Under the pieces are notes generated by a model that saw only the letters and a program-made list of their open reading frames with translations, ran no database searches and was not told the origin of the DNA. Source: Flavobacterium pectinovorum (lineage in GTDB: Bacteria > Bacteroidota > Bacteroidia > Flavobacteriales > Flavobacteriaceae). Taken from it: DNA of 64,000 nucleotides. Both the position numbers and the translations under genes were made by a program. The stretch spans positions 1,302,001 through 1,366,000 of the forward strand of contig NZ_FRBX01000001.1 in NCBI RefSeq assembly GCF_900142715.1. The letters are read 5' to 3'. This document shows, piece by piece, positions 26,640 through 35,413 of the stretch (positions are counted from its first letter, which is position 1; the number at the start of each line of letters is the position of its first letter).

Positions 26640-27788
26640 TTATATTAAAAGGTTAGATTTTTTAAATTCAGACGGGGTCTGATTGGTACTTTTCTTAAAA
26701 GTAGTATTAAAGACCGTTTTAGAATTGAATCCAACTTCAAAAGCAATTCCCATTAAACTTAAATACTGCATACCGGGATCCTGAATCATTTTTTTTGCTT
26801 CTTCGATTCTGTACCTATTGATAAATTGATAAAAATTTTCGTCACAGCCATTATTGATGACATAAGAAAGCAGATGAGATGAAATATCCAATTGAGAAGC
26901 TAATTTAAATAAACTCAATTCAGGATTCAAAAAAGGTTTTTCATTGTCCATTATGTAAATTAGAGCAGATTTTATTTCTTGTAAATCCTTATCAGAGATC
27001 AGTTTTTTGGGCTTGCCTTCTAAGTCAGAACTCTCAGAAATAATGGTGTCTATTTGCTCTTTTTCCTGTTTATTAAGTGGATAATATTTTTTTTGTTTTA
27101 AAGAAAAATAGGAAATATAAAAAATCCCGAAAAGATAGATAGCACTAGCGATAATGTCAAAAAAAGCATAGATTTTTGCTAGTTTAAAAACATTATCAAT
27201 TAACCACACCCCAGTTATGATTAATACACAAACTACTACTTTTTGTAGCCATTTTAAATTGGTTTCCGATGTGTCTGAAGTGTACAGAAGTAAATTCTTT
27301 TGATAAACTGTGATTTCTCTATAAGCAGCAATACAATAAACGGCAACTTGACAAGAGAAGACTAAATTAAAAACAGTAATAATTATAGCGGCATTTTCTT
27401 TATCCTCTGCTCTAGGAGGATCTTTTATCTCTATTAGGAGCGAGATTGAAAGCAGTACTAAAATTATAAAAGCAAATGCAAAATGAAAATGATCTCTTAT
27501 TTGCCATTTTCTATTAGGCGTAATAAAATAAATTACACTAAAATAGAAAACCGGAGCTACAATAAAATCTACTATACCCAAGAAATCATTTGTAATCCTT
27601 CTTATTTTTAGAAACTCCGTTTTTTCTAACAGATCATTAAACTGAATAAGGAAAATGCATAAAATAAAAAAAACAAACCATCGATTAACTTTACTGTTTG
27701 TCTGATTGATATTTGTAAAGATTAAAAATGCCAGCAGTAAAGTAGTTCCTGCAACAAAAAAGCTCATTAGTTGGTCCATATAAAGCAT
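26640..27788 (-). CDS. AraC-family regulator with N-terminal membrane domain
   Basis: 382 residues. Residues 1-240 contain about seven hydrophobic helices; a charged linker follows, and the last 100 residues form an HTH_18 domain (ELSLFKLASQLDISSHLLSYVI, then IAFEVGFNSKTVFNTTFKK). This architecture, a 7TM-like sensor fused to an AraC DNA-binding domain, is common in Flavobacteriia and ligands are unknown. A very similar protein is encoded at 29400-30545; the two bracket an M23 peptidase and a barrel protein. Confidence 0.88.
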   Translation of the reverse strand: MLYMDQLMSFFVAGTTLLLAFLIFTNINQTNSKVNRWFVFFILCIFLIQFNDLLEKTEFLKIRRITNDFLGIVDFIVAPVFYFSVIYFITPNRKWQIRDHFHFAFAFIILVLLSISLLIEIKDPPRAEDKENAAIIITVFNLVFSCQVAVYCIAAYREITVYQKNLLLYTSDTSETNLKWLQKVVVCVLIITGVWLIDNVFKLAKIYAFFDIIASAIYLFGIFYISYFSLKQKKYYPLNKQEKEQIDTIISESSDLEGKPKKLISDKDLQEIKSALIYIMDNEKPFLNPELSLFKLASQLDISSHLLSYVINNGCDENFYQFINRYRIEEAKKMIQDPGMQYLSLMGIAFEVGFNSKTVFNTTFKKSTNQTPSEFKKSNLLI

Positions 27789-27872
27789 TTTTTAGCCTAG
27801 TATTAGGTTTCGATTGTTTTTCTAAAAAGGATAAAATTACTAAATAAATGCAGATTCTAAAATTATCATTTT

Positions 27873-28574
27873 TTAATTTTTCCTCACTATCTGGGAAGTA
27901 ATTGGCTCTCCTCTCTCTGTAAAAACATCGTCGGCATAGTAGTTTTGAAATTGCATAGGGAGACCAACACCAGTTGTAAGAGATGAAGTTGTCTGCAGAT
28001 GATAATGCAGATGCGGCCCTGTAGAATAACCGCTGTTTCCAGCCAGACCAACCTGCTGGCCTCTCTCTACCGTATCTCCGACCGCTACTATTATAGAATT
28101 CTTTTTTAAATGAAGCATAAAGGAAAACTCCCCATTCAAATGATCAATAATAATATAATTCCCTAACGATTGCTTACTGTTTTTAATTCCGGGAACATTA
28201 TCCTCAATTGCGTTTTCCATCGCTATTATCTTTCCGTCTCCAGGCGCATTCAAACGTTTCCCAAAACAATAATAATCTTCATTTTTGGTTCCGTCTCCTG
28301 TATTCCCTCTTCTGTTTATTATATGAACAATGTCCAGTGCATATCTCTGGTGCCGGTTAGGCATAAAATGATGATTTAATTCTAGAGATTTCCCTCCTGC
28401 GACTATATACCAGTCATCTTCAAAAGGCAATTCTAATACTGTTTTTGTCTTGTAATTTAAATAGATGTCTTCATCATATTTTCCTTCATCACCCATAAGC
28501 ATGTCTGCACAGGAGGTAAATAAAACCATAAAGATAATTGCAAAAAAGCATCCCAAAGATTTAATTTGTTTCAT
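27873..28574 (-). CDS. M23 family peptidase lipoprotein (LytM-like)
   Basis: 233 residues with a lipoprotein signal (FTSCAD). The zinc-peptidase motifs are present: HQRYALDI (H-x3-D-like box), GNYIIIDH and GPHLHYHLQ (HxH). Active M23 enzymes cut peptidoglycan cross-links, or Gly-Gly bonds. The domain (about residues 70-215) has the expected length. Two bases separate it from the upstream barrel gene at 28577, so they form an operon and the peptidase may act together with that outer-membrane protein. Confidence 0.85.
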   Translation of the reverse strand: MKQIKSLGCFFAIIFMVLFTSCADMLMGDEGKYDEDIYLNYKTKTVLELPFEDDWYIVAGGKSLELNHHFMPNRHQRYALDIVHIINRRGNTGDGTKNEDYYCFGKRLNAPGDGKIIAMENAIEDNVPGIKNSKQSLGNYIIIDHLNGEFSFMLHLKKNSIIVAVGDTVERGQQVGLAGNSGYSTGPHLHYHLQTTSSLTTGVGLPMQFQNYYADDVFTERGEPITSQIVRKN

Positions 28575-28576
28575 AA

Positions 28577-29305
28577 TTAAAATTTATAGTTAATACCCAG
28601 ATTTAATTGATGCTGCAGTTCTCTGTATGCACTTGGCACCTGAAGCCTCGCATAATTAAAATTATAGACTGCTTTTACATCAAAATGATTAGAAAGCTTA
28701 TAACCATACTCCAATTCCCATAAAACACTTTGATAGTTGTCTATGGTATAAAACTTACCTTCTGCGTTAGTAACTCTAAGTAACACTACAGGAAGAGTTA
28801 ATTTTGATGATAAATATTGTTTTTTACTAGATTGGTATCTAAATCTAACCGTTATTCCAAATTCCTGATGTAGCGTATAATAATCCTCATTATTAAAAGA
28901 AGAAGTGTTTGGATTTTTATAAATAGAAGTAGTGGTCTGTGATTGAAGTCCTCCATATATAACAAATCGATCTTTATCATAAATCTTTTTGAGATAAGAA
29001 AAACCCAACCCGACTTTCGCAAAATCATTATTGAGATTGGAAAGTTTATCGGTTTTTAGTTCAGATGAAAGATAATCCATCTTAATTTCAAATAGATTTT
29101 CTTTTTTACTAGTATGTGTGTAATTTAATTTAGACACCGAGCCTTCATACTCATACATTGACACTGGCGCAAACTCGAGGTTTTTCAAATAGCCAAAATT
29201 ATAGCCTGTCGAAAATTCCAGCTGGTTCTTTTTTTCGGTAGTTTGTGCCTGGACCGAGACTGCAGACAAAATCGCAGTCGTAAAAATGAGTCGATTTAAT
29301 TTCAT
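28577..29305 (-). CDS. outer-membrane beta-barrel protein of unknown function
   Basis: 242 residues with a signal peptide (to VQAQ). The rest shows alternating hydrophobic and polar strands with aromatic girdle residues and a terminal LNLGINYKF, typical of a small 8-12-stranded outer-membrane barrel. There is no family signature. It is transcribed with the downstream M23 lipoprotein, 2 bp apart. A TAGGTTTG element at 29338-29345 could be its -7 box, but the -33 TTG is 24 bp away, longer than usual. Confidence 0.7.
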   Translation of the reverse strand: MKLNRLIFTTAILSAVSVQAQTTEKKNQLEFSTGYNFGYLKNLEFAPVSMYEYEGSVSKLNYTHTSKKENLFEIKMDYLSSELKTDKLSNLNNDFAKVGLGFSYLKKIYDKDRFVIYGGLQSQTTTSIYKNPNTSSFNNEDYYTLHQEFGITVRFRYQSSKKQYLSSKLTLPVVLLRVTNAEGKFYTIDNYQSVLWELEYGYKLSNHFDVKAVYNFNYARLQVPSAYRELQHQLNLGINYKF

Positions 29306-29399
29306 ATAAATTGCAATGATTAAGTTGATTATGATGGCAAACCTAAATGAAATAAAAACCGATAAAGTCCAAATATCTTAAGACTGGAGAAATCCGAAC

Positions 29400-30545
29400 T
29401 TATTTATTGGTATTCCGAAAACTGTTTGGTGTCATACCTGTAGATTTTTTGAAGGCATTGTGAAATGTTGTCTTCGAAGTGAATCCAGATTCTAATCCTA
29501 TTGCCAGTAAGCTGTAGTTTTCATAGTCTGAATCCAGAATCATTTCTTTCACGGCTTCGACCCGATAGTTATTTATATAATTGGCAAAGTTATCACCCGT
29601 AATCATATTAATGAGTTGCGAAACATATCCTGCACTTATTCCGAGCTGTTCTGCTACTTTTTCTCTGTTTAGATTGCTATCTTTATAAATTTGATGCTCT
29701 TCGCAAAGTATTTCCAGCCTCTTAAAATAAGGGTTTTCTTTTGTAAAGAGATCTAAACCATTTGTATCATTTCCTTTTTTAAGGATTACTTCTTCGACAG
29801 ATATTTCATCTTCTGACAAAGTCTTTTTATTTAACAGTTCTTCTATTCCTACTTTATTGTCGGCCAGCCTGTATCTAAACACACCATAATAAGCTGTACA
29901 ATGAATTAAAAATGTAGCAAACAATGCCAGAATCTGCATAACATACGAAAGATCATATTCAAAAAGCAAGCCTGTCAGAATAGCCACCATCCAGGAAAGC
30001 ATTAATACATAAACCAAAAACCATAAAAAAGTGATCCATTTCTTTTCCTGTTTATCTTTTGAAAATTTAATAAATCCGAAGGTATAAACAGCCATAAAGG
30101 GCATAAATACCAGAACAAGATAAAAATCAAAACTTCCAATAGTTTCTAAAATGCTTTTAAGAAAATGCGGAATTGTAAAAATATGCGCTACAGCATCGCA
30201 GTCATAAAAAACATTTGTAATGGCTGAATATAGAAACGGTGCATACAACCATCGAATCTTTTTCGAATTTCTGATAGGATGATTCAACTGATGTACAACA
30301 AACATAAAAATTAAAACAGGAAAGAGAAATGCCCATTCGACATCATCAAGAAAATGCAGAAAAGGTATACTGCTGTAAAGATCAATTATTTCAAAGACGA
30401 GGTTAGCAATAAGAATGGAAAGCGTAAATATTGCATAGGCCAAATATTTATTGGCTTTGCTTTTGAACAATGGTGATTTTAAGATTATTGCTCCTAAAAC
30501 TATTCCTTGAAAAATTGCTGTGTTAAAAAATATTGTAAAGATCAA
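29400..30545 (-). CDS. AraC-family regulator with N-terminal membrane domain
   Basis: 381 residues. Around seven hydrophobic segments occupy residues 1-230. The C-terminal HTH_18 domain contains NREKVAEQLGISAGYVSQLI and a GLESGFTSKTTFHNAFKK second helix. The organisation is the same as in the protein at 26640-27788. It is the gene immediately upstream of the barrel-M23 pair (95 bp), on the same strand, so it probably regulates them. Confidence 0.88.
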   Translation of the reverse strand: MIFTIFFNTAIFQGIVLGAIILKSPLFKSKANKYLAYAIFTLSILIANLVFEIIDLYSSIPFLHFLDDVEWAFLFPVLIFMFVVHQLNHPIRNSKKIRWLYAPFLYSAITNVFYDCDAVAHIFTIPHFLKSILETIGSFDFYLVLVFMPFMAVYTFGFIKFSKDKQEKKWITFLWFLVYVLMLSWMVAILTGLLFEYDLSYVMQILALFATFLIHCTAYYGVFRYRLADNKVGIEELLNKKTLSEDEISVEEVILKKGNDTNGLDLFTKENPYFKRLEILCEEHQIYKDSNLNREKVAEQLGISAGYVSQLINMITGDNFANYINNYRVEAVKEMILDSDYENYSLLAIGLESGFTSKTTFHNAFKKSTGMTPNSFRNTNK

Positions 30546-30935
30546 TCTATATAGCTGTTGTTTTAATATACTGATGCCATAATGCTTTCAGTACAAAATT
30601 ATTTTTAGTCTATTGCCTACATTTTATTCCACGAAACTATACTTAATTCATTTCATTTTATGTTAAAGGAAATACAATTAAAACTAAATAAAAAAACAAT
30701 TAATAAGATCCGGAATTACAAATTATGAAGTCGCGATTCTTTCATTATTTTAGTTATGGAAAAACCAATTTTTTGATTCAATCGAGCAACCGTTTATATT
30801 TGAAAAAATGAGAGCAGGAAATTCAAATAATTATGAAATATTAAATCATTTAAAAATGAGATTTCATTTTCTGAAATTGAACAGTAACTAGAAAAAAGTA
30901 GGATATTATAAAGTTATAGTTTCTCTTAATTCTTA
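30546..30935. other. intergenic region, possible frameshifted small ORF
   Basis: A 390-bp stretch without an intact gene. From 30756 an ATG frame breaks at a run of six T, but one base less would give a 44-codon ORF to 30891 (segments MEKPIF, DSIEQPFIFEKMRAG, NYEILNHLKMR). This may be a decayed small gene or chance. The rest is AT-rich sequence upstream of the AraC gene. Confidence 0.25.
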
Positions 30936-31112
30936 GTGTTCGAATCCTGTTAAGTTATCGAACGATAAATCACTATTTGTGTTATTTTTCATATAAATAT
31001 ATACACTGATGCAGTTGACTCTTAGTATTATTTTAGAGAAAGAAATAAAGGCAAAAAATGATTCAAAGTTATCGTATTTAGTAGAAGGGGTAAAAAAAAT
31101 GGAGCCAATTGT
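30936..31112. repeat. R2 repeat, copy 1
   Basis: It begins GTGTTCGAATCCTGTTAAG, containing a T-loop-like GTTCGAATCC. It then shares many phrases with 40300-40483: TTTTTCATATAAATAT, AAAAATGATTCAAAGTTAT, TATTTAGTAG and a terminal AATGG..CCAATTGTC. The right end merges into the IS6 remnant. The function is unknown; it may be part of the mobile-element remnants described as R1. Confidence 0.65.
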
Positions 31113-31363
31113 CAGCGATCAAAGTCTATAACAAGCGTTCGTTTTCAAAGATTAAAATTCGACGGTGTAAATATCTCAACAATATTGTAGAACAGGACCA
31201 TCGATTTGAAAAATGGAGAATACAAAACGGGTTAGGCTTTAAAAGCTTTGAATCGGCCAGACAAACATTGAGTGGAATTGAAGTTATGCATATGCTTAGA
31301 AAGAATCAGATGGTCAAACCAGGGATATCTATGTTTAAATCAATCTACAAATTTTCGGGCTAA
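31109..31363 (+). pseudogene. IS6-family transposase, C-terminal fragment
   Basis: About 70 of the 84 codons (SAIKVYNKRS, then RRCKYLNNIVEQDHRFEKW, GLGFKSFESARQTL, GIEVMHMLRKNQM) match the C-terminal third of IS6-family DDE transposases, including the final catalytic Glu in VEQDH. The N-terminal two-thirds and the first two Asp are absent. A full-length enzyme has about 230 residues, so this is dead. The left break lies at the R2 repeat. Confidence 0.85.
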
Positions 31364-31417
31364 ATTTTAGATTACTTAAATTCTTATATTTGATTCTGAC
31401 AGATGCGACAGAACCCC
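31109..31417 (+). mobile_element. IS6-family insertion sequence remnant, right end
   Basis: After the transposase fragment, TCTGACAGATGCGACAGAAC at about 31395-31414, followed by CCCC, reads in reverse as GGGGTTCTGTCGCATCTGTC, the form of an IS6-type terminal repeat. The left end and most of the transposase gene are missing. Confidence 0.7.
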
Positions 31418-31520
31418 AATAATATATCATACATCAAATTTTGTAAAACTATGCTTTAAAAATTAATTCTGTCATTTGATGTTAACAATAAATGGTCAAT
31501 TCTACTGATTTTTATAAAAA

Positions 31521-31558
31521 AAAGATGGCGTCATTTTTCTTTGGTTGACGCCATCTTT
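31521..31558. terminator. terminator after the SDR/DUF1097 operon
   Basis: AAAGATGGCGTCA/TGACGCCATCTTT form a 13-bp stem with flanking A and T runs. It ends the minus-strand operon that finishes at 31602. The GGCGTCA/TGACGCC core also occurs in the terminator of R1 copy E. Confidence 0.85.
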
Positions 31559-31601
31559 TACTCATCGAGTATTATAATTGAATAAGAAATAAAGATCTTA
31601 C

Positions 31602-32072
31602 TTAATGTTCAGAAGCAGATTGAATTTTATGTACAGCAGTATCATTTAGAAGGGCAAATATGAATCCAAAGATTAGTGGTACTGCTAATTCTAAAAGTGG
31701 CAAAAGTTCAATTTTAGGGTGAATACCAAAAAACACGATAAGTCCAAGAAACCAAGCAGGGATAGTACTTAAGCTTTTTATTTTTGAAATGTATGCCAAT
31801 GAACCAATGAAAATAAATATGGATAAAGGCAGGCCAAATGCACCAAGATAGCCACCAAAAAACATTCCGGTTAATTGGATCATAGCGCCCATTACAATTC
31901 CTAAAATAATTTGAATAAAAGCAAAGATTGAGTTTTTGATATTTCTGCCAAAAATGTAATAACTCACCCAGGCAATAAACATAACCCAAGTTGGCCATTG
32001 TGCCGCGAACGATATGGAAACAGCAACTGCTCCAAAAAGGCCAAAAATGATGGCGGTCTGAAAAGTTTTCAT
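31602..32072 (-). CDS. DUF1097-like membrane protein
   Basis: 156 residues consisting almost entirely of five hydrophobic helices. The segment QWPTWVMFIAWVSYY is characteristic of DUF1097 proteins, small inner-membrane proteins of unknown function found in many bacteria. It is the last gene of a four-gene minus-strand unit (SDR, NTF2-like, SDR, DUF1097) that ends at a strong terminator. A transport or anchoring role for the SDR substrates is possible, but nothing in the sequence shows it. Confidence 0.7.
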   Translation of the reverse strand: MKTFQTAIIFGLFGAVAVSISFAAQWPTWVMFIAWVSYYIFGRNIKNSIFAFIQIILGIVMGAMIQLTGMFFGGYLGAFGLPLSIFIFIGSLAYISKIKSLSTIPAWFLGLIVFFGIHPKIELLPLLELAVPLIFGFIFALLNDTAVHKIQSASEH

Positions 32073-32119
32073 GAGTATTTATATTTTTAATTGATTAAAC
32101 TAATTAGTATGTCTGGGAG

Positions 32120-32860
32120 TTATGCCATTCCGCCATTAACTCCAATGTTTTGAGCTGTAATCCATTTAGCATCGTCGCTGGCTAAAAAAGCAACTGTCTG
32201 TGCAATATCTTCCGGTTCTCCAAGGCGATTAAAAGCAGAAAGTGAGGCCAATCTATCTATAACTTCCTGTGGTTTTCCGTTTGTAAAGAGCTCTGTATTT
32301 GTTGGACCGGGAGAGATAGAGTTAATGTTGATTCCTCTTGCGCCAACTTCTTTAGCCATTACTCGGGTTAATTGTTCTACAGCAGCTTTTGTAGCGACAT
32401 AAGTGCTGTATGTAGGCAACATGATTCTATTTACAGAAGTAGAAAAATTGATAATACTTCCATTATCCGCCAATCTTGTGGCAGCTTCTCTAAGGGTGTT
32501 GAAAGTTCCTCTTACATTGATATCAAATTGTCTTGTAAAATCTTCGTCTGTTGTGTCTTTTACCAATTTTGTAATCATAATACCGGCATTGTTTACCAAT
32601 ACATCAATTTTACCGTAATGAGAAATGGCTAAGTCAAACATTGCTTTTACTTCGTTTGATTTACTAACGTCTGCCTGAACAGCAATAGCATCGCCTCCGG
32701 CATTTTTAATTGCATTCACAGTTTCTTCTGCAGCTTGCAGGCTACCGGAATAATTAACGATAATTTTTGCGCCTCTTTCGGCTAAATTTTTAGCTACTGC
32801 TGCACCAATTCCTCTGGAAGCTCCTGTTACCAGAATTACTTTGTCGTTTAAATTTTTCAT
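32120..32860 (-). CDS. SDR family oxidoreductase (FabG-like)
   Basis: About 246 residues from the start MKNLNDKVI at 32860; an in-frame upstream ATG at 32908 gives an unlikely 16-residue extension. Motifs are TGASRGIG, NNAGI, a Ser before VNRI, YVATK, and a C-terminal ITAQNIGVNGGMA. This is a classical NAD(P)-dependent short-chain dehydrogenase. It is about one-third identical by eye to the SDR at 33416-34168 in the same unit, so the operon carries two related dehydrogenases separated by an NTF2-like gene. Confidence 0.88.
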   Translation of the reverse strand: MKNLNDKVILVTGASRGIGAAVAKNLAERGAKIIVNYSGSLQAAEETVNAIKNAGGDAIAVQADVSKSNEVKAMFDLAISHYGKIDVLVNNAGIMITKLVKDTTDEDFTRQFDINVRGTFNTLREAATRLADNGSIINFSTSVNRIMLPTYSTYVATKAAVEQLTRVMAKEVGARGININSISPGPTNTELFTNGKPQEVIDRLASLSAFNRLGEPEDIAQTVAFLASDDAKWITAQNIGVNGGMA

Positions 32861-33006
32861 AATTATCTTTTTTAATTTATTATTTGTTGTTTTAATCTGT
32901 TGATACAAAGATTGCTATTCTTTTATTTTTAAAAATGCAAATCCTAAAGGATTGCGTATACATTTTAAAGATTGCTTCTACGGTTTATTCTAAAAAAAAG
33001 AAAACC

Positions 33007-33402
33007 TTAATAATTTGCCTGTCCTATATCTAGTCTTGTAATTGTTCCCTCTTTATTGATTTGAAATTTGAAATAAGTTTTAAAATTACCCCACACATCA
33101 CTATGAAATTTTCCGTAAATGTCAAGTGAATTATTCTCTGTTTTGTCGATCGAAGTAAATTGTTCATGTCCTAATGCTCTTCCAAAAAAACTTTTAAAAT
33201 TCTTTTTATTCCCATCATCATACAGTTGAGCATCTTCAGTAAATAATGAAAACCATGTAATTTCATCGGCATTTTGCAAAGCCTCAATGGCTTTTTTTAC
33301 CGTTTGATTTTTTATTTTATCTAAATTCACTTTCTCTAATTTATTTGAGGCATGCCCGCAGGTGAGGCAAGTAAAAAGCAGCCCCATTATTAATGTTTTC
33401 AT
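33007..33402 (-). CDS. secreted SnoaL/NTF2-like protein
   Basis: 131 residues from MKTLIMGLLF at 33402; the longer frame to 33435 would overlap the SDR gene and lacks a signal-like start. It has a signal peptide (about 18 residues, possibly a lipoprotein, LTCGH). The body has the NTF2-like sequence VKKAIEALQNADEITWFSLF, then FTEDAQLYDDG and FFGRALG. Its function is unknown. It is the second gene of the SDR operon. Confidence 0.65.
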   Translation of the reverse strand: MKTLIMGLLFTCLTCGHASNKLEKVNLDKIKNQTVKKAIEALQNADEITWFSLFTEDAQLYDDGNKKNFKSFFGRALGHEQFTSIDKTENNSLDIYGKFHSDVWGNFKTYFKFQINKEGTITRLDIGQANY

Positions 33403-33415
33403 AGACGGTTTGATT

Positions 33416-34168
33416 TTAGTTTGTAGCCCCACCATTTACCAATAAGTGTTGTCCGCTTACAAAAGAAGATAAATCACTTGCAAAAAATTCAGCCACATTT
33501 GCTACATCTTCCACTTCTGCCAATCGTCTCATCGGGCAGCTGTCTAACAGTTGTTTTCTTAGTTCCGGATAGCTGTCTGCTTCTGCAAATATTCCAGAGT
33601 GATCTACAGCAAATGGGATAATTGAATTCACGGTTACACCTCTGTGTCCTATTTCCTTAGATAAAATATCGACTAAATATCTTGGTGTAGTTTTACTTCC
33701 TCCGTAAACAGCCATTCCGGGAACAGGGAAAGAAGTAGTACTCGAAGCGATGTAAATAATTCTGCCGTTATCTTCAACATGTTTCGCAGCCTGCTGAAGC
33801 GTAAAATAAGTTCCTTTAGTATTAATAGAAAATACTTTATCAAATTGTTCTTCTGTAAATTCAGTAACAGGAACTTCTACCATTTCGATTCCTGCATTGG
33901 CCACTACAATATCAATTTTTCCAAATGCTGCTTTTGCCTCTGCAAACAATCTTTCCAAATCGGCCACTTTGCTCACATCAGCCTGAACAGCAATTGCTTT
34001 TACCCCCATTGCTTTAATAGTACTTAAAACCGCATCTGCCGAAGTTTTGTCTTTGGAATAATTAATTACGATGTCTGCACCCATTGCTGCATATCTTTCT
34101 GCAATTGCTTTTCCTAATCCTCTAACCGAACCTGTAATTACCGCTACTTTGTTGTTTAATTTTTTCAT
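33416..34168 (-). CDS. SDR family oxidoreductase
   Basis: 250 residues with TGSVRGLGKA, VVANAGIE, a SSTTS catalytic Ser, YGGSK (Tyr-x3-Lys) and a final VSGQHLLVNGGATN. It is an NAD(P)-dependent dehydrogenase of the FabG-like classical type. It is the first gene of the unit reading to 31602. An AraC-family regulator gene lies 205 bp upstream on the same strand and ends at its own terminator. Confidence 0.88.
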   Translation of the reverse strand: MKKLNNKVAVITGSVRGLGKAIAERYAAMGADIVINYSKDKTSADAVLSTIKAMGVKAIAVQADVSKVADLERLFAEAKAAFGKIDIVVANAGIEMVEVPVTEFTEEQFDKVFSINTKGTYFTLQQAAKHVEDNGRIIYIASSTTSFPVPGMAVYGGSKTTPRYLVDILSKEIGHRGVTVNSIIPFAVDHSGIFAEADSYPELRKQLLDSCPMRRLAEVEDVANVAEFFASDLSSFVSGQHLLVNGGATN

Positions 34169-34338
34169 AATTTTAATTTTTTAAATGATTTTAAAATGTT
34201 GTTTTAATTTGACAGGACAAATGTATGGCGGTGGTAAGCGTTGAATATTGTAAGAAATAAAGCATTGTATGCAAATTTTAAATATTTAAAATTTGCAGCT
34301 GAAGTTTTTCCAGAAATGGCTTGGGTATTAATAAAAAA

Positions 34339-34363
34339 GCCTGCAAAATTTGAATTTGCAGGC
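34339..34363 (-). terminator. terminator of the AraC gene at 34374
   Basis: GCCTGCAAAATT/AATTTGCAGGC form an 11-bp stem followed on the minus strand by TTTTTTATT. Confidence 0.85.
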
Positions 34364-34373
34364 GTGATAATTT

Positions 34374-35300
34374 TTAGCGAGTGGTTTGTTCCTTTCGATA
34401 GAGTACAGGAGAGGAATTGGTATGTTTTTTAAAATAATTGCTAAAATGTGCCGCTTCTGAAAAACCTAGCAAGAAAGCAATTTCTTTAATTGAGATTGTT
34501 GAATTTTGTAATAAAGATTTGGCTTCCGATATTGTTTTATCGGCAATCCAAGTGGCGATAGGTTTTCCTGTTTTGCTTTTTATTACCGTGCTCAAATAAT
34601 TGGGATGCAGATTTTGGACGTTGGCATAATCCTGCACTCTAAAAACAGTCTGAGTTTTACCGCTGCTTAAATCGCGATAATGCTGTTCTAATGTGCGCTT
34701 AAAATCTTTTACAATCTGTGAGGATCGATTACCTTCATATATAGGATTATAATCTTCCCAAAAATATTCCTTTATCTTTATTAATAACACCACAAACAAG
34801 CTGCCTATTATTTTGTATTTGTATCTGGAATTGTTTAAATATTCCTTATGAATTTGAAGATAGAGTTGTTCAATTTGCTGATAAAACACTGCATTCAATA
34901 TTTTAGGCTGTACCGTTTCGGTCAATAAAAACGAAAACTCATTAAAAACATTCTGATGTACATTTTCTTTCAGAAATGTTTCATCAAAACAAATTAGATA
35001 AATTTCATCAATTGTGTTCCATTCAAAGGTTCTGTAATTACTTGGGTTTGTAAAATAAATAGATCCGGGTTCTGTCAGGAAAGTTTGATTGTCAATGGTG
35101 TATTGTCCGGAACCTTTTTTTACAAATAGAAATGAAAAATAGTTGGGTCGAAATGGAGGCGATTTATAAGGGAGCTCAAAACCGACATCGTTTAAATTAA
35201 CTACAGCGAAGCCGGCTTTAGGGTCAAGCATATCTACCGATACACCTAATTCGATGTACAAATCATATAATGATCTCGTGGCGGTATCTTTTTCACTCAT
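34374..35300 (-). CDS. AraC-family transcriptional regulator
   Basis: 308 residues. The N-terminal half is a cupin-like sensing domain (residues about 50-110, GQYTIDNQTFLTEPGSIYF). The C-terminal HTH_18 contains QDYANVQNLHPNYLSTVI and IKEIAFLLGFSEAAHFSNYF. It is cytoplasmic. It precedes the SDR operon in the direction of transcription but is separated by a terminator, so it would act as a separate regulator of that operon. The effector is unknown. Confidence 0.88.
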   Translation of the reverse strand: MSEKDTATRSLYDLYIELGVSVDMLDPKAGFAVVNLNDVGFELPYKSPPFRPNYFSFLFVKKGSGQYTIDNQTFLTEPGSIYFTNPSNYRTFEWNTIDEIYLICFDETFLKENVHQNVFNEFSFLLTETVQPKILNAVFYQQIEQLYLQIHKEYLNNSRYKYKIIGSLFVVLLIKIKEYFWEDYNPIYEGNRSSQIVKDFKRTLEQHYRDLSSGKTQTVFRVQDYANVQNLHPNYLSTVIKSKTGKPIATWIADKTISEAKSLLQNSTISIKEIAFLLGFSEAAHFSNYFKKHTNSSPVLYRKEQTTR

Positions 35301-35413
35301 TGTAGATTGGAATGGATTAATACAAATCTACTAAATTTGAGCTTTAAGAAATTATGTGATTCATTTTATTTCATTTAGAAAATTAAGTTAGAGAAAAAGT
35401 TTATTATTATTTT

